From Archegozetes longisetosus (Eukaryota > Arthropoda > Arachnida > Sarcoptiformes > Trhypochthoniidae): a stretch of 64,000 nt of DNA. Location of the stretch: the NCBI GenBank assembly GCA_018873245.2, contig JAEMBT020000001.1:12368220-12432219 (forward strand), read 5' to 3'. Shown piece after piece: positions 47,196-59,600 of the stretch (the first letter of the stretch is position 1; every line of letters begins with the position of its first letter). The notes beneath the pieces were generated by a model, which saw only the letters and a list, made by a program, of their open reading frames with translations, did not search any database and was not told the origin of the DNA. Position numbers and translations under genes: made by a program.

Positions 47196-49489
47196 ATGGA
47201 AATCACAGCTCTTCTTTTGGTGTTGGTCATTCCAAACTTGATATATGCTAATTACACAACTAAAATAAACCCTGGTACTGATTGGGGTGAATGGGAGGGT
47301 TGGGGAACATCTCTGGCTTGGTGGGCCAACACGTTTGGTGATAGAGAAGACTTAGCAGACATTTTATTTACTACAAAAAACGTAAACTACCATAATAAAT
47401 CAATTCCAGGCCTTGGAATGAATATTGCACGTTATAACGTTGGTGGCTGCAGTTGGAATACAAGCCATGAAGAAACAATGAAAGTCTCCCCGAAAATTCC
47501 AAAATTCAAGCAAATAGAAGGTTTCTGGCTGAATTGGGACAGTACTGATCCAAATTCAACCAGTTGGAAGTGGGACGTTGACAAGAAGCAACGGGAAATG
47601 ATGCAGAAGGCAAAAGCACGTGGAACAAATAAGTTTGAACTTTTCTCCAACTCTCCGATGTGGTGGATGCTTATCAATCATAATCCATCAGGTGCTGACG
47701 GTGGCGGTAACAACCTACAATCGTGGAACTATGACAAGTTTGCTATTTATTTGGCAACAGTCGCAAAGTATGCATCTGACCATTGGGGTATTAATTTCGC
47801 TTCAGTCGAAGCATTTAATGAGCCCTCATCTAATTGGTGGAACTCTGGAGGAACGCAAGAAGGCTGTCACATTAGTTCAGATGTCCAACAAAAGGTGATC
47901 GAATACTTGCGACCTGAACTCGACAAACGCGGTCTAAAAAACACTATAATCTCGACATCAGATGAAAATTCTTATGATCTCGCGGTTCAAGTTTGGAACA
48001 GCTATTCTAGTGAGTCAAAAAGTAAAGTCGGTAGAGTCAATGTTCATGGTTACCAATATAGCGGCGGTAAACGCGATAATCTCTATAAGATCGTACACAA
48101 TGATAAGAAAGCACTCTGGAATTCTGAATATGGTGAGGGGGACGCTAACGGAATGCCTCTTGCGGAGAACCTCAGTCTTGACCTTTATTGGCTCCACCCA
48201 ACAGCGTGGGTATATTGGCAGCCATTTGATTACGGTGGTTGGGCATTAATTCAGGTTAGGTTTAAAAATTTCTTGATATTGATCAAATTTTTAAGTAATT
48301 TCTGAAATATTTAGCAACTTTTAATCGCGAAACTAAAAACGACAAAAAATGTGCTCAATACACAAAATAGTGATCGTTTCATTGTAATACGAAGCTAATT
48401 AATGCAAGCATGATCTGGGTATTGACTTTTGAATTTTGTCGTAAAAAGAATAATTGTTAAATTATTAAAATATGAGCGCTTATACCAAACAAATATTTAC
48501 ATAAATCTAAAAAATACAAGTTTTGCAAAATCGATTATTCTAGATTTTTAATTTATAGCTTTGTGTATCTTAGCTCGAGTATCTTATTTTCCACATTTTT
48601 ATAGATCGTTTTTGATTAAAAATTAAATTAAGCTTTAATATTAGTATAAGATGTGTCGAAAGTGCTTGTGTTTAATTATTTGACTGACCCTTAGGTACAG
48701 AATAATTAACAGTTTACAATCAGTAGACACCTTAACATTTGTCTAAGTAATACTGGAGCTATGTTTACTTCAATTGCTTCCCATATGAGTAACTTGAAAA
48801 ATCTTAGAAATACTAGCGCATGTTTAACCAAGAAACAGCATTTTTGTAAAAATTATAAGCGCTCAGTATAATTCATTTATGTATGTCTAATCTTGACCCA
48901 AAAAATTTGATGATAATAGAATTTTACGAACATATTTTGAAATAGACACAAATTTTCATTATAAAGATTTGGATTGAGATCAAAATTCGAACTCCAATCT
49001 TGAATTCTCTGCAAAATATCTTCAACTTGAAAAAAAACTTTGAAAAGCATTTGAGTTATCGCAAATTTTTTGAAAATAAATTTATTTAACTAGCAACTTT
49101 ACTTTCAGGCTGATGGTACCAATGGATGGCTCGGCCCTGTTAACACCAAATATTATGTGCTTGCACAGTATTCCCGACATATACGCCAAGGAATGCATAT
49201 CATAGATAGCGGACATTCTGATAATGTTGTGGCTTATGATCATCTTTCACACCGTTTGGTGATCGTAACTGTAAACCGAGGAACTGCACAATCGATTACC
49301 TATGATTTGTCTCATTTCAGTAAAGTCGGTGGTGATAGTGCAGGGCTTGTTAGACGATGGATCACAAATACAGGTTCTGATGAACATTATGTGATGCACA
49401 ATGATTTGCATCTGAATGGCAAATCGTTTACTGCATCATTCACAACAAATACTGTTCAGACATTTGAAATCGACAATGTTTTTATTTAA
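47196..49489 (+). CDS. GH30 endo-beta-1,6-galactanase-like secreted enzyme
   Basis: Secreted glycoside hydrolase resembling bacterial and fungal GH30 subfamily 5 enzymes, which cleave beta-1,6-galactan side chains of arabinogalactan. Two exons: 47196-48254 and 49109-49489, intron of 854 nt, phase 0, 479 residues. Signal peptide MEITALLLVLVIPNLIYA. Landmarks: EGWGTSLAWWANTFGDR, ELFSNSPMWWM, the acid/base Glu in VEAFNEPSSNWW (about 209), VNVHGYQYSGGKRD, the nucleophile Glu in LWNSEYGEGD (about 311), LHPTAWVYWQPFDYGG; exon 2 encodes the C-terminal beta-sandwich starting VNTKYYVLAQYSRHIRQGM. Start is the ATG at 47196, not the upstream TTG. Both catalytic residues are intact and there is no frameshift. 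Animals normally lack this subfamily, so horizontal acquisition followed by gain of an intron is likely. Role inferred: digestion of plant or fungal wall polysaccharide. Confidence 0.93.
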
Positions 49490-51009
49490 ATGTTTTGTGA
49501 AAATGTCTATTATTAATAAATATTAATGCATATATAAATGATTCAGAGTTCGAAATTCTGCAAAACTTCTCTCGCATTGCTATTTCTACAGCCATGAAAA
49601 ATTGACCTTAAAAACTGTAATAATGATGAATACGATTTTATCTAAACTTATTTTATAGCTGGAAATGATTGAATCGAAAATTTCTTTTATTTCTTAGGAC
49701 TTTATTACATTTTATACCTAATTATTGATGAATATAAAATTTGTTCAACGTAATGACTTAAATCATTTTAAAACTGATCTTCTGTATTAGGTATTTACCT
49801 CAGTAATATTGAAATAATGTGATCCACTTGAGTGGCAGACAGTATAATTACTGTTGTTTCTAAACTTAAAACCTTACTACAGTTTTAGGAAGCTTTAAAA
49901 CTAAAGACTAAATCTAGACTTAATTTTTTGCCTTCGGAGATTTAGTTTAAATGCTGTCAAATTTTGGATTAGATTTTGAGAACAATTTTAATATTCATAT
50001 ACATTTATAGTATGAATACTTATTCTGAATTATAACACTTGAGTTATTAGGATTAATGTCAACGCTTTTATATCTATTCTCGAAGAGTCACTGATCGATT
50101 CAATCTAAATTTACACTTAAGAAGCCATCATTGGTAGAAGTGTAAATTAGAAGTTAACTCTTTATTGAAGGGCTAGAGAGTAAATCTAGACAATTTTTTA
50201 CTTGTAAAATGTTTACAGCTTCATGAAAGAGCCAATATTATTTCGTTTGTTTCACAAATTTGATTAATCAATATAGATTTTAAAACAAGTCCTATATTCA
50301 GGCAAATTGAGTGAGGTATGTCTATTATGTTGTTTTAAACAACAGTTTCATTACCTTCACTCTCCATTTGTAACTTTACTTTTGATTCTATCTCGTATGC
50401 TGCTTACCTCAAATCTTGTTCATACTCATCTATTGAAATTGTCAAATTATTAATGCATGATATCTGATACTAAACATTTTAATTGTGCAAAACGGGCAAG
50501 ATGTCCAGTTTAAAGCAAGTTTTCACCTTATTTTGATTCTATTATTGTAAATCTTTATCTATAATTTTATTGCTTATAATGACATAACATCAATGATAGA
50601 TTTTTGCAGAAAATGTAAGTGACGATAAAATAAGTGCCATCATAAATTATAATTCTTTGCTTTCAACTATGACATATTTTTCTATATTAAATTTATTAAT
50701 GGAATTAACTAAATAGTTGGATATCACGAATCTTGAGTACATATAAAATATATTGAACTGTGAAGAGATTCAATAGCATCACAAACATTGATTACGTAAG
50801 TATGGTAAGTTTGTAAAAATCGTACAACCTATATAAATTTTTCAACTATCCGAATCATTTATTTGTTAGTCATAAAAATTTTTAAGGATGTATGATATGC
50901 GACAAAAATTGGCAAAAAGTTTTAATCCATAAAATTCAATAAATATGCATAGGTAAACTTAATTATTGCCAAGCGATAGCATTTGTTTTTATATTTAAAA
51001 TTTGTTATA
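49490..51009. other. Intergenic, nothing recognised
   Basis: AT-rich spacer after the GH30 gene with AATAAA-like words soon after the stop (49516). No motif-bearing frame. Confidence 0.5.
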
Positions 51010-51642
51010 CACTCAAAACTCATTTTTGTGCCCGCATTCCGTTTCAGAAATCCGTACACAAAATTGAAAAGTATATGTCAAAAGCTAGATTTTATTAATA
51101 AACGTAACAATTTAGAAAATATAAATTAATCTCTACCGATTGGATTATATTAGTTGATAAGTGTGCTTTGTTTCATTTTATTAGAACTTATTATAACTTT
51201 TTTCTCAAGTTTTCCTAACATAGTAGCTATCATTGCAATCATATTGTGAACTAAGTAACGCTGTAACAATTGAATGTAAGACCGGGCTTGAGATCTTTAG
51301 GGAACTCTTGTTTAAGTTCTTCCTTTCTCTCATCATATATTATAGTTTCATTATTAGACTCTTCGTTACTTTCGACCATTGCAATGAAATTCAATTAAAG
51401 ATTTAAACTAAAGTACAATTGAATATTTATGATATGGTTGTACACAAAATCTAAGTACTAGAAAAGCTACAGCTATCATGAAGATCCGTACACTAAAACA
51501 AGTTGTATACAAAAATGTGTATACACAAAATTGAGTACATTTTTCCATACTTATATATAGGAAGAGCCTTTCGTTTTTCACTTTTGTACACAAAAATGCA
51601 TTATACACAAAATTGGGTGTACACAAAAACGAGTTTTGAGCG
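51010..51642. mobile_element. TA-flanked MITE with TACACAAAA subterminal repeats
   Basis: Ends CACTCAAAACTCATTTTTGTG and its inverse (ending GAGTTTTGAGCG), TA on both sides (51008-51009, 51643-51644). The word TACACAAAA or a close variant occurs about seven times within the last 220 bases and once near the left end (51056). The minus-strand frame 51408-51626 is a translation of this repeat and not a gene. Confidence 0.75.
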
Positions 51643-52469
51643 TATTATAAAAGAATTTTCACTGCTTTATGGGCCACAGTAAAATATTTGTAACACCCAA
51701 ACATCATATCGTTTGGGGATCTTACATCAAAAATCAGCACCAATATTATTCATTAGTCTTTTGATTCAATTGATATGACGTTTCATATTAAATATAACTA
51801 CAATTATTTAAGTGAAAATCTTAAGTTTAATATCATAATTAGAGCTAGTTCCACAACAAATATGACTTCAAAATTTCGAACACTCACAGCTTTTAAGCGT
51901 TCTCTATATGCTGTTATTAGGTTCTATTAGTTTTTAAAGATCTTAAGCTTTTCATAATGTTAGACTGAACAAATTATTGTTGATTTAGGAAAAAAAAATA
52001 CTTTCAAATAAATATTGAAGTCTGATTTGCAGCTACTGTTCTTCGTTATTAATTGACTTTAAACACAGAACTAAATTTTTTTGAAGTTTTTAGGTTCAAA
52101 AATACATCATAATTGACGAATATTTTATATTATATTGTTACGAAAAACCAGATAGACCCTATAATTAAGACAAAATTAAGGTTTAAATATGTATAAAGTT
52201 TTTGCCAATTTCTATGTCGCATAGCACATTTTATCATCATTGGACATCGAACTACTCTAAAAACTGAACCTTAAGCTACAGATTATAGAGGGCTTTACTC
52301 CATAAAAGTTCATTGTTTTATCACTATAGATAAATTTTCATTTAACAACAAATGAGAGGGGCGTTTTTGGGTTGAGGTTGATTATTTATTTATTTTGTTA
52401 CTTTTAACAGATTTCATCTTTATAGACTCAGTTTAAATTATTTTTGATAACAAATGTGATCATAATCAA

Positions 52470-52583
52470 ATGGCAGATATAACAACCTATGCGCTCATAA
52501 TCATCTTCTTCATAGTCTTCTTAATATTTTGCTCAGTTAATTGTTATTGTCGTCAAAAAACGAGAGAAGAACCCGATGACTGA
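52470..52583 (+). CDS. Possible 37-residue single-pass membrane micropeptide
   Basis: Short frame starting MADITTYALIIIFFIVFLI: a brief polar N-terminus, one hydrophobic helix of about 18 residues, then a Cys/basic turn (CYCRQK) and an acidic end (EEPDD). The start has A at -3 and G at +4, a good context. An upstream ATG-TGA start-stop pair sits at 52454-52459. AATAAA occurs at 52776-52781. The layout is like known muscle and ER micropeptides, but no family is recognised and length alone cannot prove translation. Confidence 0.35.
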   Translation: MADITTYALIIIFFIVFLIFCSVNCYCRQKTREEPDD

Positions 52584-52783
52584 GGTCTCGCATCAACTTG
52601 GTAAAAGAAAAGCAAAATAGGACCACCTGTATCTTTCGATTATATGCCTAAAAATAACGGATTTTTTCAATTCAATGTTATCAACATACTTCATTTCAAG
52701 AACATCTGACTGTTTAAAATTCTATTGCTATCAGTTTTTTAAAATTTTCAACGTATGTATGTATAGCATTACAAGAATAAAGT

Positions 52784-54942
52784 ATTTCAACTATTCTATA
52801 TCTCTTCTCTGGTAGTTTTTTAAAATGTATTTTACTCTTATAATTTGAATAAGTATTTTTTAATAAAGTGTTCCAATTATTTCATATCGTGTTATAATTT
52901 ACTAAAGAAGCCTTCTCTACTATGCATAATATTTATTTGAGGAAAGGCACAATAATTTCATCATACTACTTCCGAATAATACTCATTGTTTTTGGCAAAA
53001 GTCTGATCTCGTTAGCTCAGCCCGAAAATCCTAAATAGCTTAGCATATAAGTTTATTTTTTGCTGAGATTTGTGACAATTTTTAGGCTGTCTTTTAAAGC
53101 TAAAACAGGTCAAGATTGAAATTGATCTTTTAATCAAAATAATGTTTGGAATTCTTCGTAATTTTAATCAAAAAGCCCATGACAGGATTTAAGAACAAGT
53201 TTACTATCTGTAGATTTTTTCGAATAGCTCATCAAATTTTATTTTTTCTTGCAATTTTTGAGAGCAAGATAATAAACTTAAAATTAAATTAATTTCAGAA
53301 TTCTTTATCATTCATAGAAAAGAAAGTCAAAAGTTGATGAATTTCCAAGATAACTGTCGGACAAGCCAGAATATTAACTTGTAAGAGCCAAATCCATAAC
53401 TTATATAATATAATTTGATAGAATTATGATGCAATAATAATTTTTATATATCCGGATATAACACATAACCAAGCTGACAAGATATCATTGTGATCTTTTT
53501 CTAGTTTATTCCTAGACAGTCAAAAATCAAACGGGAACTAAAGGCATGTTTATTAAAGTTTTTAAAACTGCGGCTAAAAGCAAGTGAAGGAACTAGGCTA
53601 GACATTTTTGAAAAATCACTCGATTATGGGATTTTCCTGCCCATTCGGCGACATCTGGTCACCCTGCACCTCAAAGTAATTATAAAAAATCTGGATTTTT
53701 CACTATTCGATGGTGAATTTAAATTTTCTTTTAATTTTTTAACTTAAATATTTTCAAAGCTTTTGAAAGTAGAGAAAAATACGAAAGCTTCTTTGTTGAT
53801 ATGAACATTCTTTTGAAGAGCCTTACTTTTGAATCTAAAACACCAATTCGTATGTATAAAGACATATAATTTAACATCCAAAAGCATATTTTTACTTAAA
53901 ATATATACTTGACTGTTTATCATTTTATTTAGTCGACTGTATAGATTGAAATTAAATTATAAAAAAGAGTTAATGAACTCTCCAAACTCTTCAATGAACC
54001 GTTCAAATCAGATTAGAAAATTTATGTTCAGCTTTAAAAATAAGAACTCGACGATGACAAAACTTAACAGTATTTAATGAGTATAGCTTTTTAAATAAAA
54101 ATCTTTACTATACATGAAAGTATATATTTTTAAAATGTACTTTACTTTTGGATGTAATATAAGTTTTGATTTCAGTTAGTTATTTATCGCTTAACTAATA
54201 GCAAAATAATGTAGAGATAAGTTTTTTGATAAGTCTTATCGTGGAAAGTCTTGTTAGTATAAAGATAAAAATGACAACAAATGAATGATTTATATATTAT
54301 ACAAATTACTATTAATGTAAACTTTTATTCATATTACACTGCACTGAAGTTAAGCTAAAAGTTTGATAAAGATATCAAAAATGAGATTAGTCCTAGACTT
54401 AATAATCTCCTTCTCTTTTTCAATTAAAAGAACAATCTTCAATACTTCTTACATTCATAAGCTCAAGTATAAGGATCAGATTCAACAAAAATATTTATAT
54501 GAAAAAGAGAGGTTGATTAAAATTGAAAATTTTTTAAAATATTTAAAAATTATCAGAAATACTTTGTTGTTATTTAAGATCCTTTTGAACCCTCAAAGCA
54601 TGCATTACATGTTATGTTGAGAAAAAAATTAAAAATTAATTTCTGACCTGTCTCAGTTTAAAGTGTAAAATGCTTTGTTAGGGAAATCCAGTTTATATAA
54701 ATAGAATTAGCTATATTAGTTTTGAAAAAATAAATACTAGTAAATGATAACATTACACTAAAATACATAGTACAGTTTTCATAATTAACTAGAATTATGA
54801 GTTGACACTTCAATTAATCTCCGATAAAAAGTTTAGATATAATTCACAACAAATTCCAAAGTAATTAACTGAATTACTACTATATTTATCTACTTAATTG
54901 TTTTTATAATTATAGCAAATTCAACTATAAATAATTTGCAAT
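52784..54942. other. Intergenic, nothing recognised
   Basis: AT-rich. A GGTCACCCTG word near 53654 looks like an isolated hAT-type end without a partner. The 85-residue frame at 54363-54620 is Lys/Ile-rich low complexity. Confidence 0.45.
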
Positions 54943-55686
54943 AAAGAGCTTGTCCGGACATCCATTGAGTGTTGGTCCCCGGTCGCGTTTGGACATGGTG
55001 ACTTTACCAATACATAGAGGTGGTCCAATGAAGTATAATAGCACCTGAATTTTTTTCATATCTCATGTCAGAAGGTGTAAAAACCCAAAAATCTTTGAAA
55101 TTTTAGGAGCTATAACTCGAAACCTATTAAACATAGAATCATGAGATTTGGTATGTTTACTCACAGCAATCAAATGTATTCAATGATATAATGAAACTCA
55201 CATTTTTTTGTTATTGTTAAGTGAGTTTTCTAAATATTGAAAATCTTGAATCGTTAAACTCAATGCTTAACATATACTGTTCCGAGTAGTTCATTAATGC
55301 TTTAGTAGTAGCACATAACCTAGTATAATAGTATAAAAAAGTTCAAGTCGGAACACTTTATGTTAAGAGTCGAAAATCGGCGAAAACTTTTTTCATATGT
55401 AAGATTAATGATTGCATTAGATGAGTAGATAAGTAATTGTATTTTAGCTGATAAAAAGCAATGATTTCAGCTGATATACGACTCATAAGGGTTTACAAAG
55501 ATGTAACACACTTCTCCATATACGGCAATGTTAACGGTTTTTTGCCTATAACCTTTAAACCTATGGACCAATTTGAATCTGACCAGTAAAACTTTTGCTC
55601 AGTTCGACGAGAGCTTTAGATTGATATATAACACGATATATCTCACAGGGAACCAACTCCCCATAGGATCTCCGGACAAACTCTTT
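54943..55686. mobile_element. TIR element (AAAGAG-TTGTCCGGA ends)
   Basis: The left end AAAGAGCTTGTCCGGACATCC and right end GGATCTCCGGACAAACTCTTT are inverted repeats with few mismatches, 744 bp apart. The interior has no transposase motif. The target duplication is unclear; superfamily unknown. Confidence 0.65.
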
Positions 55687-56689
55687 TCAGAGTATAGTAC
55701 TTGAACCCTGCTTTTGAAGAAATACTTCAACGAATGAATCTTTTGCTACGCATATTGAATTGAATATAGAAAGTGTTTTTAGTGCATAGTAAAAGACCTA
55801 TTTGTTAAGGCATTTCTTCTAAAACATAGTTCATTTCCTTTTTAGTACTTACTTCGATAGTATTTACTCTGATTATAATTTAGTGATACTCCTAGTCTAT
55901 ACAAACGTTCCATTGAGATAATGTTAAAAAAGTGTCTTTAGCATTTATCTTGGTATAATTTACATGAATTTTTATTTACTCAACTACTTAGTCATACAAT
56001 ATAAAGGCACGCCTCGTTATTATTTACTTGCATTATTTTTGAATAAAAATAAGTATACAATTCTAAAAAAGGGTTATCAAAGCACTAGAGATTTATTATC
56101 TCTGTTATTAGTCGCAAAACAGATGAATTCATTCTAATTTTAACTAATGTGAAAATCATTTCATATTGAAAAACTGTTCTAAGTGTTTTTGAGTGTAACA
56201 CTTATAAGTTGATTAAATTGTTAAATTATGTTCATTACTTGATAATAAACCAATCCTCAATTACTTTCAGGCAAATTAATAGTTTTTACAAAAATTACTT
56301 GTTATCTACTAATTTTCTGTTAAACAATTGTACTCTATATCAAACTTAAATCTCATTAAAAAATATTTATAATCGAATTTTGAGATATTTATAGGAATCT
56401 CGATAGTATTTAACCTCATTATTATTCAGTAAATTTTAAAAACCCTTCAAGTAAATACTAAAGAAGTAATACTGTAATTAAATAGAAAGATAAGAATATA
56501 GTGTCTGGACTCTAATTCAAATGGACTTTGTTTCAAACATATCAAAACATTGAAGCTTAGATCAAATCTCTTAATTATCTGTCAGACCTTGTTCACTTGA
56601 ATTATAAACACGTTTGAGTACAAGCGTCCTAAGACGCATCAAACGAATAAAAGTGGAAATAGATTTTCATCATATTGCTAGTTGTGAAA

Positions 56690-59600
56690 ATGCAAACTAA
56701 AGACTCAGACGGTGACACGATTTTTGTCTCAAGACTACCACATTTTGATATTCTCGATGTATCGGTTGGACAGTATTGCTATGAGAAATTGAGACAATAC
56801 GAAGATAAAGTACTTCTTGTAAGTCATTATTTTAATAAGACTTTAGATAATAATTAAACAGTTTGCCACTAAATCAGTTTAACATTGTGTGTATATTATG
56901 ATAAAATTATGATATAAATGTTAAATTATCAGGTGAAATCAGTGAAAATTTGAATTTCTTATCTTAAGGGCTGTTAGAGATGCAAACATGTTTAAATATT
57001 TTTCTTGTTAAATGAGATTTATTTATCACTTTCCCCGTAAATATACATTAGAAGATATTAAATTGGACTTCAAAACTATAATCATTTCAAACTAACAAAT
57101 TTTAAAGCGTTATCAAAATCAATAAATAATTAAAATATTTACATTTTTGATTGGTTATTGAAACAGTTTTTGCAGAACTTAGAGAATTGTTTGAAAATAC
57201 TCTTCTTGATAGGTATTTTATGCGCTATATATATTTTTATATTATATTGTTACATATTAGTGCAAAACAAAGTGGGCTATGAAGTTTTACTTAATTTTAA
57301 CTCTTTTTTGTCTCTGTTTTGTCGGAGGAGGGGGGTCAAAAGTTGATGAATTACTAGCAAGTATTACTAAGCAAGAGCAGCGAGCTTTTATAAAGTGTGA
57401 CTACCCCTGATTTTAACCCCTGCGATTTTGATGGCATTGCTAGAATAAAGGAGCCAAATAAAAATAAAAGATTCGCAAATGAAGTTCAAGCTGCGTATGA
57501 AAAAGTTATAAATAATATAAATTTACAAAACAGCATCACTGGTATCAGACACCTCTCGCTTTGCTAGGCCTTTGTCAACCAGACTGGAGGTCTACATATT
57601 CATTAGATATATAATTATTATTTCATCATTAAATATACTTTTAAGGATATGAAATTCCGATTTCACTGGCTTTATCAGATATAATCTCATCCGATCAGAG
57701 CCTTGCGAAAAATTAGAATTATTAAAGGTATAATTTTTATTGTTAACAGCCTCATTTTATGTTTACGTTTCACAATCGACTAATAGTTAAACAGTTGCGA
57801 AAATAACTAAGATTATCTGCTAACTGTTAAGCTTGATTAAAACTAAAGAGAATATGTCACTTAGTTTTAGAAAAGTTTTCTGGTATTTTTCTATAACATT
57901 TCAACTACTAGACAGGTGTTATAATTGAAGTTATCTAAGAGGCAGATATCAAATATTAAACTATCACAAGTTGCTCAAACAGTATTTATATTCATTATAT
58001 CTACGATAATTTCAGGAAATCCTTTGCACTGAGTTCACTCTCTGTTTTCTTTATTATATATCTTGAAGGTATAACTTTTTCTCGTATATACGAAGTCTGA
58101 AAAACTTATATATTATTATAACCAACTTGTTATATTCTATGATCGATCTCATCTCAATGCGCTTTAGAATAGTGTGAGATAATATAAATTTTTAAATTTT
58201 CTTCTTTCCCTGTCCGAAGACATGTTTTTGATAATGATATTGTAAACGAACTGTAATCAATGAAACTAAATTTTACGTTACGTAAAATAGTTTTTTTTTA
58301 TAATGATTTAATGAGTGTAAGACTCGTAATTTCTTGTAAGACTTGTAATTTCTCAGTAATTACTTTCATAAAAAAGACAGAAACACAATTTTTAATACAA
58401 GCTTTTAAGAATCTAGCTATTTTTACAAATTTTTCTAATAAAACCATCAAATAATATAGAATGTTCATCGCTAAGAACTGATACAGCCAGTTCGTTCTAA
58501 CTTATGAGGAAAGGATTTTTGTTGCTTAATGTAATATTTTAATAGCGAATGGGTTTAACAAAAAATTTTCTGATTACTCAATTGATAGAGCCAAAAGGAT
58601 TAACGTTAAAATTTAGTGATTTCTCTCGGGCAAATTTACATTAATTGTAGTTTTGAAAATAATAATTATCAAATTTGATTCTATTCTGAAGTCAATTATT
58701 TTAATCAAACAGATTGATTCACAAACTGGTGAATCCTTAACAGGAAAACAGCTGATAACAAGAGCACAGAACTTATCAGTCGCTCTATTGAACAGAGGTA
58801 TCACAAAAACAGATATAATCTTATTACATAGTCATAATAGTCTGCCTCATGCTGTGGCCATATATGCGGCAAATTTTCTTGGAATAACAATAACACTGTC
58901 AAAACCAAGTCATGGCACATATGAGATCGAAAATCAGATCATTGATAGCGGAGCGAGTCTTGTATTCACGTCTCTCGCTACGGCACATACTATGAAGCAG
59001 GCAGTCGATAAGACTCAACATCTGAAACAAGTCAAACATGTTTTTGTTTTTGATGGACAATTCGAAGGTTTTGAATCTTATGATAAGCTTTTGAAAGAAG
59101 GAGAGAATAAATTGTTGGATCAAATTCCATATTTTTCGATCGATCCTAAGAATGACACTATTCTTATCGCTTATACGAGTGGAACAACTGGGTTACCAAA
59201 AGGCGCAATGATCACTCATTACGCTCTTGTCGGCTGTATAATGGTTTATAATAAGTATTGCTTTGTAAAGTATGAAACTGTGCTTACAGGGATTTATCCG
59301 TTCGGACACATAACTGGTATGGTATTTTTGCTTATTCTCATTTCAGTCGGTGGAACAATGATTATTATTCCAAATCCCGATATCAAGAATATTTTGGAAG
59401 CGGTGCAAACGTTTAGAGTAAGTATATTTTTGAATATTTCAGGACAGCTCTGAAAAACCAGGAAAAGGATTCTAGGGCTTTCTTTTAAGAAATTAAATAT
59501 TTGTGGGTTAAATGATTAAAAAAAGATGATTAAGACGATCTGCTAATATTTGGTCTTAAAATATTATATCCTGAGAAGCTTCCATGTCAGAGAGAACAGC

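Noticed and set aside
53630..53680. GGTCACCCTG word resembling a hAT end
   Set aside because: No matching left end or target duplication nearby.
54363..54620. 85-residue Lys/Ile-rich frame
   Set aside because: Low complexity; composition equals the AT-rich background.
57411..57560. Stretch reading RFANEVQAAYEKVINNI in ligase intron 1
   Set aside because: Looks slightly protein-like but has stops close on either side and no recognisable family; could be a gene fragment.
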